Assembly: GCA_036172665.1 (NCBI GenBank)
Contig: CM069873.1
Coordinates: 31,860,001-31,924,000 of the forward strand
Source of the DNA: Prosopocoilus inquinatus
Lineage: Eukaryota > Arthropoda > Insecta > Coleoptera > Lucanidae
Direction of reading: 5' to 3'
DNA: 64,000 nt
The translations under genes were made by a program, and so were the position numbers. Shown piece by piece: positions 31,281-43,195 of this stretch. Each line of letters starts with the position of its first letter. Position 1 is the first letter of the stretch. The notes below the pieces were generated by a model. That model was not told where the DNA came from. It saw only the letters and a program-made list of their open reading frames with translations, and made no database searches.

Positions 31281-31376
31281 AGGAATAGGCCGATTCTGGA
31301 ACCTCCTCCGACTTTGACCTTGAATTTTATTGGTCAAGGTCGGATGAGGTTCCAGAATCGGCCTATTCCTACTACT
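31281..31376. repeat. Polinton-1 right terminal hairpin
   Basis: Reverse-complement arms 31281-31318 and 31333-31370 with two mismatches, ending ACTACT at 31371-31376. Together with 13111-13206 it defines the terminal inverted repeats. Confidence 0.9.
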
Positions 31377-31569
31377 AACATTAATTTGGTACGGTGGCAC
31401 AGATTACTATACAGATGCGAAGGCTGGCATTCCCGCCATTGTTTAAGCGATATATTAATCAGAGAGTGTGAGGTTACGAAATACACTGCACTGCTAATCA
31501 AATGATTTCACGGTGCTTTCATTATTGTCTCCATTCGTTGATCAAAATAGCAAATTGATGAAAGGTGCG

Positions 31570-32155
31570 CTAATGAATTAAAGCTACAATACGCCGCAGT
31601 TTTCAAAGTATTTTAACATATTTGAAAATCGATGCAAACATATCATACTAAAAATGAACAGTCTTTTTAAGTACACTACAGATACTTCTCTAGAAGAAAT
31701 GTGTATGAAAGAATGCGTAAATAAGACAGATAAGCTGGTTTTGATTTGGTTTATCGGGACATTAACAATTCTATTAACTGCTAATATATTTCCTCTTTTT
31801 TCAAGAACAAGGTAACAAATGTTCAGTCGGGATCATCCTAATTGAGATTGCTGTAAGTTAACCGCGTCCATGTCGACGCTGGCAGTAAGGGTTACAAAAC
31901 TGTCAAACATCCTCGATTCGTTTGATCGCAACTGTACATACTCATTTTAAGCAGTACAACAAAATGTTGCTTCTTTGTAATTACAGATCATTGCCCATGC
32001 CGATTTTGGTTCCATATGACTCGACAGTGTCCCCTTATTATGAACTGACTTTTTTCACTGAATCAATAGTCATGTTGTCGATAGTTGGTACCAACCGAGA
32101 TACTTTTCGTATGTGTAGTCTTATTAACTACCGAGCAATTTAAATTACTAGGTAA
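31570..32155 (+). pseudogene. odorant receptor fragment (two exons)
   Basis: An exon ending at about 31810 contains HIILKMNSLFKYTTDTSLEE and LVLIWFIGTLTILLTANIFP, corresponding to the 4561-4795 exon of the upstream receptor. The next exon, from about 31986 (SLPMPILVPYDSTVSPYYEL), corresponds to 4882-5054 and is frameshifted near 32095; sequence matching TTEQFKLL ends at the donor GTAAGG near 32152. The first exons are missing to the left, where Polinton-1 ends at 31376. No later exons before the next receptor copy. Confidence 0.75.
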
Positions 32156-32225
32156 GGAATAATTCAGGTATCACGATCTAAATTTGAGCTTACCTAGGGG
32201 TAACCGTTTACTATTGCCTCAACGA

Positions 32226-34888
32226 CAATAAAACAGAGAGGTTAATCTTGAAAATGAACAATTTCTTTATGCATGTAACCAATACTGGCTTAGAAGAAAA
32301 ATCCATGGAGGGGTGTTTAAAAAATTCGAAGAAACTAACGTATGGGTGGATATTTTATGGTGTTGGGGCTAGTGTAGCGTTTGCACTTGCACCATTCATT
32401 ACTTTATGAAAACGAAAACAACAGGTATTAGTGAAGGCAAAACGTCAAACTATATGCCTGCTAAAAGCGACTGCGGTTTGGACTGGGGAGCAGTCAACTC
32501 GGCCTTTCTTTTTAATAGGCAATAGTCGAACTGAAACGGTTCCGGTTACTTTCGCATCTCTGTTTAAAACTAGGCCACTTTGCCAGCGACGTTCAGTCTA
32601 CCTTAACATTTTTTTTGTACATTTTAAGTTCCACTCCTATTACGCTTATTTTGCTAACGCATCACTAAGTACACTTTTATGGAGATTATGTAAAGTAGTT
32701 TTCTTCTAAAAAGAGGATTTCGTAGAAAGATAAAATAGAGAAACTGAAAAAAAAAAGTTATTACCATTGCGCTGCCACTATCGAGCTTTTTTGAAGGGAC
32801 ACAAAACTCTTGCGCATTTAATAAAAAAAATTAGGTAACCTGACTTGATTTAATTAAATTTGTTCATTGTCGCAGGACGGGTTCCTTGAATTTTAAAACG
32901 CAAATTAACATAAAATGCATAAATTTAATTAATTATGAATTAAAACACAGAGAAGCATTATACATGCTCTACTAACATAATAAATAATTTATTTTTTAGA
33001 GTTTTGCCGATGCCTATGTGGCTTCCTTATGATTGGAAATCCTCCCCAAAATACGAAATGACTTATTTCGCTCAAGTAATTTTTCTCGTGATAATGCCTT
33101 TAATACATGCAGGTACCGACATGTTCCTTGCTACCATCATATTATTAACTTCGAAGCAATTTGAATTGTTGGGTAAGGATTGTTTATCTCTGCAAAATTT
33201 TGATCAACTTTGGTTTTGAAAATACGAATATAATTTAATTCTACCAAACAAAATTACGAACCACCCTTCATTTCAGGTTGGGAATTCAAAAACTCAGTGT
33301 ACTCTTGTTTATTGGAAAACGAAGTGCAGAAAGAAATTGTTTATAAATTTCGAGAAAAGTTCAACGGTTACAACTCCTCACGACGAAGTAAGTGAAATTT
33401 AATTCTGTGTCTCACGTGACCTACGCTCGCAGCATGTCCATTACCTAACGGTTGGATAAGATTCAGAAAGCCCCTTTAATGCTACCGCAGTTATACCAAT
33501 TATGTGATTTCTTAGTGGCCTAACTATCAAAATTTGGTCATGCGACACACAATGAGTTATGAAGATACTGTACAAAATTAACACTTAAAAACCATACAGG
33601 AAAAATAAACCACTAAATGAATACGTACTTGGATACTTATGGAAAACACCACATTGAATGATATATTTTAGGGATGCAAAAGTTCCGGATTTTAGTGAAG
33701 TCTGTGCCATATGTGACTCCTATGAATTTAATAAAAGTATGCTTAGGCGTATCAATAAACTAATTGAGTTTCATCAGGCATTACTTTCGTTCTGCATCGA
33801 CTTGGAAGAATTTTTTTCACCATTAATGTTGGTATTTTATCTCACCATCATGATAGTGGCTGTATTCTTAAATTTTGTAATTATTACGGTAAGTGTGATT
33901 TACAACGGTAAGTCGGTTGTTCTACTTAATTGCAAATTGAAACTATAATACATATAATTACTAACAATTCAAAATATCAGAAAAATATTTTGCAAAAATC
34001 TGATTCCTTTATATATGTTTTCATATTTTCAAGATTCCGGTAATTGACTGAAACTGAGTTTGTACAAATTCAATGAGAACAAAAAGAAAAATAAATATTA
34101 TAGCGAAGATTAAAATTTATGAAGTGGGATGGGAATAGCGTTGGTGTTCCAGGTAGGAAAAACACCACGTCTCTATAAGGGGTTAGAATGTGAAATGGTC
34201 TCTTCCGTCTCTTTTATGGATTTTCTCTCTTTACATTGCATGAGTTCTCACTTTCAAACAATTACTTGTACAAGCTAACAATTCAAATCTAATTTCTGAA
34301 GACATTTTTAATCACAATAACTAAAACCGTCCTTCGTTCAGGTAATTTAAATTTCCCGATTAATGTTTTTTTATTAACACGTCTCATATAATTGCTATGT
34401 TTAAGTCGCAAAATGTTAACCAAAAAATGATTAAGTTTTGTATTTACAGTCAAAAGATCTGTCACTGACATTTTCGTGCGTACCCGTAAGCATAGCTGCT
34501 TACTTGGAAATATTTTTTCCGTGTTTCATGGCAAATATATTGGCAACTCAGGTATTTATATAATTCAGACCATGATAAAATTTTCCACTTAATTTTATTT
34601 TAGGTGCAACAACTTCAAATGGATTTGTACGAGTTACCGTGGTACATTTGTGATAAGGAATGCAGAATTAATATAGAATTTCTTCTGCATAAAATGCAAA
34701 TGCCCACCACGCTCACGGTGGGGAAATTTTCTAATTTGGATCTCCCCCTTTTTCTATGGGTAAAAGAATTAAAACCGTTGGGTTTACTTATCATGGTATT
34801 TGCCGGAAATAAAATATTTTATTTTCAGAGTGTCAAGACTCTCAACTCCTACAGCATTGTGATGTACCAGCTTATTCAGCAAAGATAG
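32226..34888 (+). pseudogene. odorant receptor (7tm_6) with one nonsense codon
   Basis: Exons: about 32226-32424, 33000-33172, 33277-33387, 33672-33888, 34450-34551, 34604-34759 and 34829-34888 (TAG). From 33000 onward all junctions join in phase and the protein is receptor-like: LPMPMWLPYDWKSSPKYEMT, IEFHQALLSFCIDLEEFFSP, LYELPWYICDKECRI and the terminal SYSIVMYQLIQQ. The first exon has TGA at 32407-32409 before its donor, and its phase does not fit the next exon, so the gene is probably inactive or its true 5' exon is elsewhere. The last intron (34760-34828) is 69 bp without stops, so an unspliced frame also stays open. Confidence 0.75.
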
Positions 34889-36259
34889 AACAGTAACACA
34901 ACTGTAATTATCCAAATTACAAAGTGTTTACTTTATTTTAAAATAGAAAAAAAAAACATTTATTTAAAAAGAATACAACCACCACACAAATATTTTTATT
35001 GAATGAACATTTTCGATTTTAAAATTTGAGTTGCACACGAAGTTTACTTATAGTAGTATGTACTGTTTAAAAACAAAACTTATCGATGCACGTGTAGAAA
35101 TAAATAGTGATTAAAATATAGCGAACTTAAAACGAACTCGTGAATTTAGCACACCATTTTGTATTTAGCTAAAAACAATATTGAATAAATTTAAAACACA
35201 AAATTTTGTTTATTTTATGCACTTATCTACTTGTATGAAAATAAAAAAAAATATGCGCGGGTGTTTATTTTAATTTACAGTCTGCTTTAATCTGAGCTTC
35301 TTGTGCTGCTTTTCATCAGCCGTTTCCACAGTATCTCAGAGAAGAACGGATGTAGTCCAAATGATGTTAAAAAGACGTTAGGGTGAACTGTTTCCAATGT
35401 GCCTCGGATTATCAATAGTTTTACTCAATAAAATCATATTTATTTTATCTAAATTCACTGTCATGCTTTCAGGGAAGTGGTGTGATCCGACTAAAGCACA
35501 AGAAACTGACGACAAACAACAGTGTATCTCTAAATCTTTAACGAAGTTACATTACAAAATATTACTGTTTCGATAACTTTTGTCAAAATATGTCAATTGT
35601 AACTCCGTTTATCGCAAATGACACGAAGGTCTTTTAATATACGCAATCGAATTTAAATTTATATTAGTCCATTAATACCGTAACGGTAACTTAAGTTAAA
35701 TTTGCAATAAAAATTGGTAACTAAATTAATTGACAATTTAAATGCACGTTTAACTGCTTAGGTTCCCAATGGTGGTCATTAATGCCTCGAAAAACGATCC
35801 TATATACGGAAAGTGATGGGTATTACCTTTTTGAATAAAAAGCAGCAAATACACGACCAATTTACAAGTTTGCTAGGAGAAGTATAAAATATTTCGAAAT
35901 GTTCTATGGCTGTTAAGGGGCTTAATCACGCTTTTAAGATTGGTATGGATCTACAACTCCAGGATAAAGTATTGGATTCCACCTCTTGGCCAGTCGGAAT
36001 TACTGTTCGGAGATTCTTTTTTCATTATTTTTGGTCGGGACTTATGAACAGAAAACAACGGTAGACCCAAGTTCCTTCGGGGAAGTTTTATATTGTGACA
36101 ATGATACCAAAGAAGTTTATAACAGTAAGAAAATTAAGCAACTTAAAAATTTCCATTGGAATTGTTAATCTCTGAGAAATAAGCTATTGAAATTTGAGGC
36201 ATTGGATCCTAATTATAATATTATTTGCTTCAGCGAGCATGGATGGTAGAGGAAGAAAT
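34889..36259. other. gene-free interval
   Basis: AT-rich sequence after the receptor stop with a possible AATAAA near 35183. No coding or repeat feature that I can support. Confidence 0.5.
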
Positions 36260-36373
36260 AAGTCTTTAGTATTAAAAATAATGTCGTGCGCTGGTGACGA
36301 GTAGACGTGTGCTAGCTGAATTGCTGCAAAAATTTTGTTCTTAAATTCGTTTATAATATTATATTTTTGAATA

Positions 36374-37010
36374 ATGGCTACAAAACCAGAAAGGTCAGTT
36401 CGTTTGAATAGCGACGACCGAGAAGAAATATTAGTGCAAAAAGTAGTCGAAAGAATTTTGTGTAATGATAAAATTACTGATAGAATGGTGTCCGTTCTAA
36501 GTGATAAAATTAAGCAAGAATTTGAAAATAAATTTAAAGAATACGACCGGAAGATTGAAACCCTTGAAAAAAGAACTTCATGATGCTGAGGTAAAGCCTA
36601 GAGGAATCAGCTAATCAGTTAGACTATCTGTTTGAGTTACAAGAACAATACTCTCGCAAAAATGTTGAAGTCGTAATGAAATTTTGCAAGGAGAAACTCA
36701 ATTTTATTTTGGATAGCAAGGAAATCGGCTGCTGTCACATATAAACAAGTACGGAGGGAAAATGAAAACCAGTCATCATTAAATTCTGTGGATGAAGTGT
36801 ACGAGATGGTGTTTATAATACGGAGAAAAAACTAATAGGGACAGGTATTGTAATGAGAGACGATCTTACCAAGCATCGTGTTTTTATGATAAAGGACTTA
36901 GTGAAACGTTTCGGAAATAAAAATGATTTCACTTACAACGGTAATATATATTTGTCAAAAACGAGAGGGACATTAGTAAAATTAAACCTATAAACGACTA
37001 CAAGAATTTT
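36374..37010 (+). pseudogene. LINE ORF1 protein remnant
   Basis: 36374-36583 is an open coiled-coil start (DRMVSVLSDKIKQEFENKFK, YDRKIETLEKR). After small indels the sequence LFELQEQYSRKNNVEV (about 36630-36675) and KHRVFMIKDLVKRFGNKNDF (about 36870-36930) identify the ORF1 nucleic-acid-chaperone family of LINEs. Broken by several frameshifts. Confidence 0.65.
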
Positions 37011-37199
37011 ATAAAATCTAGGCAGTAGCTTTGCATTCTAAAGCGATTTTTGGTCTGCTTGTTTTGTTGAGTGTTTGTTTAAATCGAATTACTTTTTATT
37101 TAATCTCATCTACATTTATTTCATTGCTGAAACAATCGTTGTTCAGATACGCTAAAAATGTTCCATTATAATAAACGAAAAATATTTTTTTTTAAATAG

Positions 37200-39916
37200 C
37201 TCATTTAAATGTAAGATCGTTGTTTCCTAAATTACCTGACTTGGAGGCGCATATTACGCAATGTAATATTGATGTTTTATGTATTTCGGAATCATGGTTG
37301 AACGAATCAATCTCTGCGGAATCTGTGAATCTTAAAGGGTTTACCTTCTTAAGATGTAATCGTGAAAATCGGAGGGGTGGCGGAGTAGGTATTTACTTGC
37401 ATAACTGGATATCTTTTTCTAATATTATGTTAAGAAATTCTTTAGAACAAATGTGGATTAAGCTAAATCTACCAAATTTAAAGCTACTATATATAAACCA
37501 CCTGATTTCAGTTGTGTTACTTTCTTAAACGGATTGGAAGACGCATTTACTCACTATTTTGAAACTTCTGATCAAGTACTTGTGTGTGGAGATTTTAATA
37601 TTAATCTTTTAAATGAAGAAAGCCCTGCCACTGTTTTATTTAATGATATAGAAAGTTTTGATGCTCGACAATTAATTACCAAACCAACCAGAGTTACAAC
37701 TTCACTCTGTTTGACTGACGTGGTTATCACTACTTTAAGTGGTGAACTTATAATAAATTCTGATGTCGTTAATTGTAGCTTTTACGATCATGATTTGATT
37801 TTTTGTGATCTTCAGATAATAGCTCCAAGTTCAGAACCAATTTTTAAATACGTTAGAAGTTTTCACAAAATTGATATTAACGAATCTGACAAAGACCTTC
37901 AGCAGATTCCTTTTCAATATATATTTTAGATAGAACACATTGATGATAAAGTAAATTATCTCAATAGTAAATTACAATTATTGTTTAATAAGCATGCGCC
38001 ACTCAAAAAGTGTAAACTTTGTAAGTCGCCTGCGCCATGGTTGACTGACAATTTGAAATTCCTCATGAACCTTAGGGACAAAGCAAAAGCAAGATTCAGA
38101 CGAACAAAGTATCACCCGCATTGGAATACTACAAAACTTCGCGAAACCTTATAATGTTAACTTTAAAAAACGAAAAAAAAGGCCTATTTTAATTATGTGT
38201 CTTACCTAAAGAATGATAAAAAGTTTTGGAGGAGCATAAATTATTTAGGTTTAGCCAAGTCTACTGTCAGAGATGTTCCTGTTCATTTAGCCAATGCTGA
38301 TGCTATAAATAGCTTCTTTATTAGCAATGTTTCCAAAGTAGTAGGTAACCACTTAAATGCAAGTAATACAATTTACCCTGTAAAGCTAAATAATAATAAT
38401 TTTGAATTCCGAACCGTTGAGATTAACGAGGTAATCGAATCTATTCAAAGTGTTACATCTTACGCGATTGGTTGCGATGGAATCAATATTCGAATGATCA
38501 AAATGTGTTGTCCGTTTATAGTACCATATTTAACACACATTTTTAATACTTGCATTTATAAAAATGTTATGCCTACTAGTTGGAAATATGCATTAATTAA
38601 ACCGCTTCCTAAGGTAACTCTACCAACTGCATATAAAGATTTACGTCCAATCAGTATATTACCAGCCATTTCCAAAATATTCCAAAACTTATTTCGTAGG
38701 CAATTATATAACTATATTAACTAATATTTTACCGGCAATACAATCAGGATTTCGACCTGGATATAGTTGTGGAACGGCTTTAATGAGTGTTACAGATGAT
38801 ATTTTGGCAGCCTGCGATAAAGGAGACTTAACTGTTCTCATTTTACTCGATTATAGCAAGGCGTTCGATACTGTAGACCAAAGTACTCTATTATCAATTT
38901 TAAATTATATAGGTGTAGGCCGAAACGCCATTTCACTGATGAAAGGCTACTTGCAGGACCGAAGTCAGAGTGTAATTATAAATAATTCTAAATCTAAGAC
39001 CCAAAAATTATCGTGTGGTGTGCCTCAGGGGTTTATATTGGGATCAATTCTATTCTCTATTTATACATCCAACTTCCATAAACACCTTCAACTTTGCAAA
39101 ATGCACGGTTTTACGCGAATGATACTCAGCTGTATCATTCCTCAAACCGGTTGATTTAGAAAAAGCTGTGTCTGAAATTAATACTGATAAATCCGCCGTA
39201 TTATTATTTGGTAAGAAAAATGTCTGCACAAATGCAAGTAACTCAATTACTGTTAAAATTAATGATGATAAAATACCTATTGTAACTAAAGCTAAAAGCT
39301 TAGGGCTTGTCTTAGATAACAGTTTTCGGTATAGACATCAGGTAACCCAATACCGGAAGAAAAAATTATATCCCCACAGAAACTACCTTCAGATAAAAGT
39401 AAAAATTCGCTTGTGTGAGTCATTTGTTCTTTTTAACTTTAATTATTGCGTGCCCGTCTATCATCCTGCATTAGATAGATTAACTTCAAATCGTATACAA
39501 AAAATACAAAACTCTTGTTTGCGTTTGTCTACGGTATAGGGAAATATGACAGAATCTCACGTAAACTAAAAGATGCAGGCTGGTTTTCCATGGAAAATCG
39601 GAGGTGATTGCAAACAGTATGTATCTACCAGAAAATAGTGTTAACTGGTCAACCGGATTATTTATACAGTAAAATTAAGTTCAGATTTGATGTGCATATG
39701 ATTTCGACGAGATATAAAAATCTGATTTCCCCGCCAAAACACAGAACATCGTTATTTCAACGGTCTTTTACCTACCATGTATATAAGTCATATAACAAAT
39801 TATCACATCGGTATAAAGAAATGACCTTTAAAAATTTTAAAAGAACGTTATTTGCTGAAATATTCAGCACGCAGTGCGCAGAGATTGATGCAAAATACGC
39901 AAGGAACCTGCTATGA
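37200..39916 (+). pseudogene. LINE endonuclease and reverse transcriptase, decayed
   Basis: 37200-37929 encodes an APE-type endonuclease (AHLNVRSLFPKLPDLEAHIT, LCISESWLNESI, RRGGGVGIYLHNWI, VCGDFNINLLNEE) with a frameshift near 37530. After a broken linker (37930-38160), 38197-38724 has the pre-catalytic RT region (WKYALIKPLPKVTLPTAYKD, LRPISILPAISKIFQ), and 38783-39154 has LLDYSKAFDTVDQSTLLSIL and GVPQGFILGSILFSIYTSNF. The catalytic Y-A-D-D region at about 39110 is frameshifted. The thumb and C-terminus follow at 39168-39916. Same general type as the fragment at 2790-3895. Confidence 0.85.
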
Positions 39917-40306
39917 TAATTTTAATATGAGAGCAATCTGGATAGCGAGCGTACAATATAAGTGGTTATACTTAAATTTGTAGATCTTGTTCTTTTCCTT
40001 CCTCTTTTCTTTCTACACTACTTCTTCTCACTCTCTCTATTTTCCTTCTTCTTCTACTTCTTCTATTAGTTTAAAAGTTGTTATTTTTTCCGCCACATTG
40101 TTTACTTTTTTCTCATTACTTTAAGGAATTTTACCGTAAGCAATTATTTTATATTAATACTCAAGTTATTAAGGCTTAAATGGAACAACAAGGTTTTTTC
40201 GCCGCTGAATCTCGTCTTGTGGTTAGAATATACTTTGTTATATTACCATATACTTAATCTTGTTTCTTTGTAATACTCCAATAAAGAAATTATTATTATT
40301 ATTATT

Positions 40307-42870
40307 AAACAACTATATTTTATTGAATAGTTTTGCTAGGTCGACGTACTCACAAGGTGGTACCGTCCTTTCTGCTAAAAAGGAATTATGCGTTGCTGTA
40401 TCTCCTCCTAACGATATTCAGTCTTTATCTACTGAACTTCATTGTGAATTGGGCGCTGTGTTTATGAGCAACTTAATTTAGTAATGATCACAGTCTATTA
40501 CTCACCATCAGGTAACTTTGATATTTTTATATACATTTTGACTAAAATAATGGAAAAGCTAGCAAGGAAGAAAAAATCAGTTGTAATAAATGGCGATTTT
40601 AATATCTGGTTTAACACGCGGGAGTCGAAAACTTTGATTTTTTCTGATTTGTTAGCTATGTGCGGTTTTCGTATTACAATAACAAATAATACTAGGGTTA
40701 ACCATTATTTAGATAATATTTTAACAAATATTGTTAACAATTATACTGCTCGTCCTTGGCCGACCAGCTGACCGTGATCTTAAACCAACAAAGCTTATTT
40801 TCTTTACCTTTACATCAAATTATTCAGAACGTAGGCTGGTCTTTTATAAGTAACAGTTCTATTGAGATTAATAGAAGTTTGAGATGTTCCTGCACTTCAT
40901 TGAGGACGCGATGCATAAAGCGTTTCTGTGAAATTTGAGCTTGTTTCTAATACCAGAAAAATTAAACTAAATTGGTTTAATGAATGTCTGAAGCGAATGA
41001 GAGAAAACATCTCACTTTTGAATGGCTTGTCTAAACAAGACCTTAATGCCGAAGAGACAAGAAAGTATAGGAACACAAATCGCAGACAATTAAAAGAAGC
41101 TAAGAAAAAGTCTTATGTTGAGTATATAAAAATTCTGGTTATCCATGGTTGCGGAACAAAGAAAAAAGTTTCAGCACATCAAAATAAATATAAATAAAAT
41201 ACTTCAAAAGCGTTGCTGAAAACATTATTGGAGATTTACCGGGTAGTAATTGGGACACCCCTTTCATACATCAAGCCAACGACTTACGTAAGAATTATGA
41301 ATTTAAAGAAATATCCATAAATGAAACTTGAGATTTAATTTTCAACTTGAAGAATAGTGTCACCAAAGATATCTATGGAATATATAGCAAAATAATAAAG
41401 GCAATTACGCAATTAATTTAGTAGTTAGTTCTTTAACTAATAATTGCTGCATAAGGGAAAATGGTTTTCCATCAGCCTTGAAAATTAGTGGTGTAATTCA
41501 CATTTATGAAAACGGACCCACGGATGAGTTGAACAACTATCTCCATTGTTCTGTATTGAACCAAGATTTTGGAAAAAGCGAAGAAAGAACCTGCGACCAT
41601 CTGGAGATCAATGGTATGTATATTAGCGGCATCACAATACGTTAGCCGAAAATCTCTTTCTACAACGGATGCGATCAATAATTTGGTTTCCATTATAAAC
41701 AATGCCTTCAAGGAATGCGCACAAACATCAGCTATCTTTTGACACCTAGATCGAGCATTCGATTGTGCTTCATTTGATGTTCTTGCTCCAAAATTAAAAT
41801 TTTATGGATTTTAAGAGGGTGCCTGTTATCTACGGAACTTTTATTTGCCAAGAAAAAGACAGTTGGCATACTGTTCCTACTTTATATCAATGATCTTCCA
41901 ATCGCAGTTCCAGGATCCGACTTAATCCTCTTTGCTGACGATGCGACAATAGCAAATATTGGTGCAGACTTAGATGAACTAAACAATAGAATCGAAGCTG
42001 CTAAATTAGATCTTGAAGAATGGTTTGTTCCGAACAGGCTAAAAGTAAACGAAAATAAAACAGAAAAATTATTGAACATATAAAATAGCGACATCTTACT
42101 ATCGCTTTTTGACCTAACATTGCAGTAGGATAGACGAATTGAAGCGGGATTTGCTCCTAATGAGTCCCCCATGCAAGGCGGCCATGCTTGCTGTCAAAGC
42201 ATAATGAAAGATTTTAGAAAAATTATTATTTACGTTGAAAAAAGTTGATACTGAAATAACTTCAAATGAAAACGTAAAATTTTTAAATAAAATCGTAAAA
42301 TTTTTGGGGATCCATTTGGACTCGAAACTAATCTGGGATAATCACACAAATCAAGTAGCGACAAGGATGACATAGAATACTTATCTACTGGCCGAGATGG
42401 TTTCGGAAAGGGTTTAATCTACAATGTCTTTATGCTTTACTGATTTGGGGGCAGGCATCTTCAGCTCATAGAGTTTATTCGCTACCGAGGCGAGCTATTA
42501 GAATTATAGCGGGGCTTTCCTAAGGTACGATTGTAAGCTGCTTTTATTCGTCTCCATATTCTAACTTTGCCTTGTCTTTATATATGGCAATGTCTACTGT
42601 ATGTTAAAAATAGTTTATTGATCAGCAGGGAATTAAGAAAACCTATTCTGGGATTAACTACTACGGCCTTAAAGTTTTTAATCAGCCGCTTTAAAAAATG
42701 CTTAAAGGAATACTTTTTAACTAAAGCATTCTACAACATAGAGGAAATTGTGAACAATAGGTGTGTAGAAATCAATTGTGTGTAGGCCTTATTATATTTA
42801 CTTTATTTGACTTGTATAAACATTTTATGATAAATGTCCTAACACCAATAAGAATTATTATTATTATTAT
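40307..42870 (+). mobile_element. second LINE, heavily decayed, interrupted by a retrozyme fragment
   Basis: Endonuclease fragments at 40484-40771 (VVINGDFNIWFNTRESKTLI), linker at 40928-41197 (EETRKYRNTNRRQLKEAKKK), and RT pieces near 41740-42085 where FADDA is readable (about 41930-41945) in the stretch LYINDLPIAVPGSDLILFAD. The retrozyme piece 42074-42215 interrupts the frame; LINE sequence resumes with NVKFLNKIVKFLGIHLDSKL and ends with an ATT tail at about 42857-42870. Confidence 0.75.
42074..42215 (-). repeat. retrozyme spacer fragment inserted in a LINE
   Basis: Reverse complement of the spacer seen at about 6160-6290, without a hammerhead core. Flanked by AGAAAAATTATT at 42062-42073 and again at 42216-42227. 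Part of that repeat resembles the retrozyme's own end (TTTTAGAAAAATT), so this may be microhomology rather than a true target duplication. Confidence 0.7.
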
Positions 42871-43179
42871 GAAAGTAAGTATTTAACATCCATTTCAATT
42901 ATTAATTTCCTTTCTATAAATTCGAAAGTTGTTCTAATGTGACTCATCTCAGATCCAATTTACAAATTGAGTTATCACAAATAAAAATACAATAAAAGTA
43001 CAATTTATATTAATTTTATGACAAAAGTTTAATGAATAAATAAATCAATCTAATTCGTTTCACTCAAACAACAGAAAACTTATTAAACATAATTACCATC
43101 GAACACAATAAAATTGTCTGGTCAGAACCTTGCCAAGTTTTGTTAATTAATTACTTACTGCCAAGTCGAACCAGGACTT
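42871..43179. other. gene-free interval
   Basis: AT-rich, no feature recognised; it may contain the 3' UTR of the minus-strand ankyrin gene. Confidence 0.4.
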
Positions 43180-43195
43180 CTGTGAAATATTTACA

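Larger units (their letters stand above)
13111..31376 (+). mobile_element. Polinton/adintovirus-like element Polinton-1, degraded
   Basis: Both ends start with AGTAGTAGGAATAGGCCG and carry a terminal hairpin. Between them lie, in order, a hypothetical gene, PLA2-like core protein, adenovirus-type protease, minor and major capsid proteins, a conserved gene, a 573-aa gene, a spliced small gene, packaging ATPase, a coiled-coil gene, a small gene and an integrase, with a convergent polymerase remnant at the right end. This gene set defines Polintons and adintoviruses, large self-synthesising dsDNA elements with virus-like capsid genes. Most genes carry stops, frameshifts or deletions. No 6-bp target duplication is visible (left flank TTTAAT, right flank AACATT). 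The element separates odorant receptor exons on either side. Confidence 0.9.
36260..40306 (+). mobile_element. near full-length LINE, decayed
   Basis: Contains an ORF1 remnant, an endonuclease and a reverse transcriptase in order, and ends in an ATT microsatellite at about 40288-40306. The 5' boundary is uncertain (the ORF1 ATG is at 36374). Nested boundary: another LINE begins directly after its tail. Confidence 0.8.

Noticed and set aside
30878..31317. Overlapping plus-strand open frames with HFKVTSRSPQGH-like repeats
   Set aside because: Same artefact from the Polinton-1 array.
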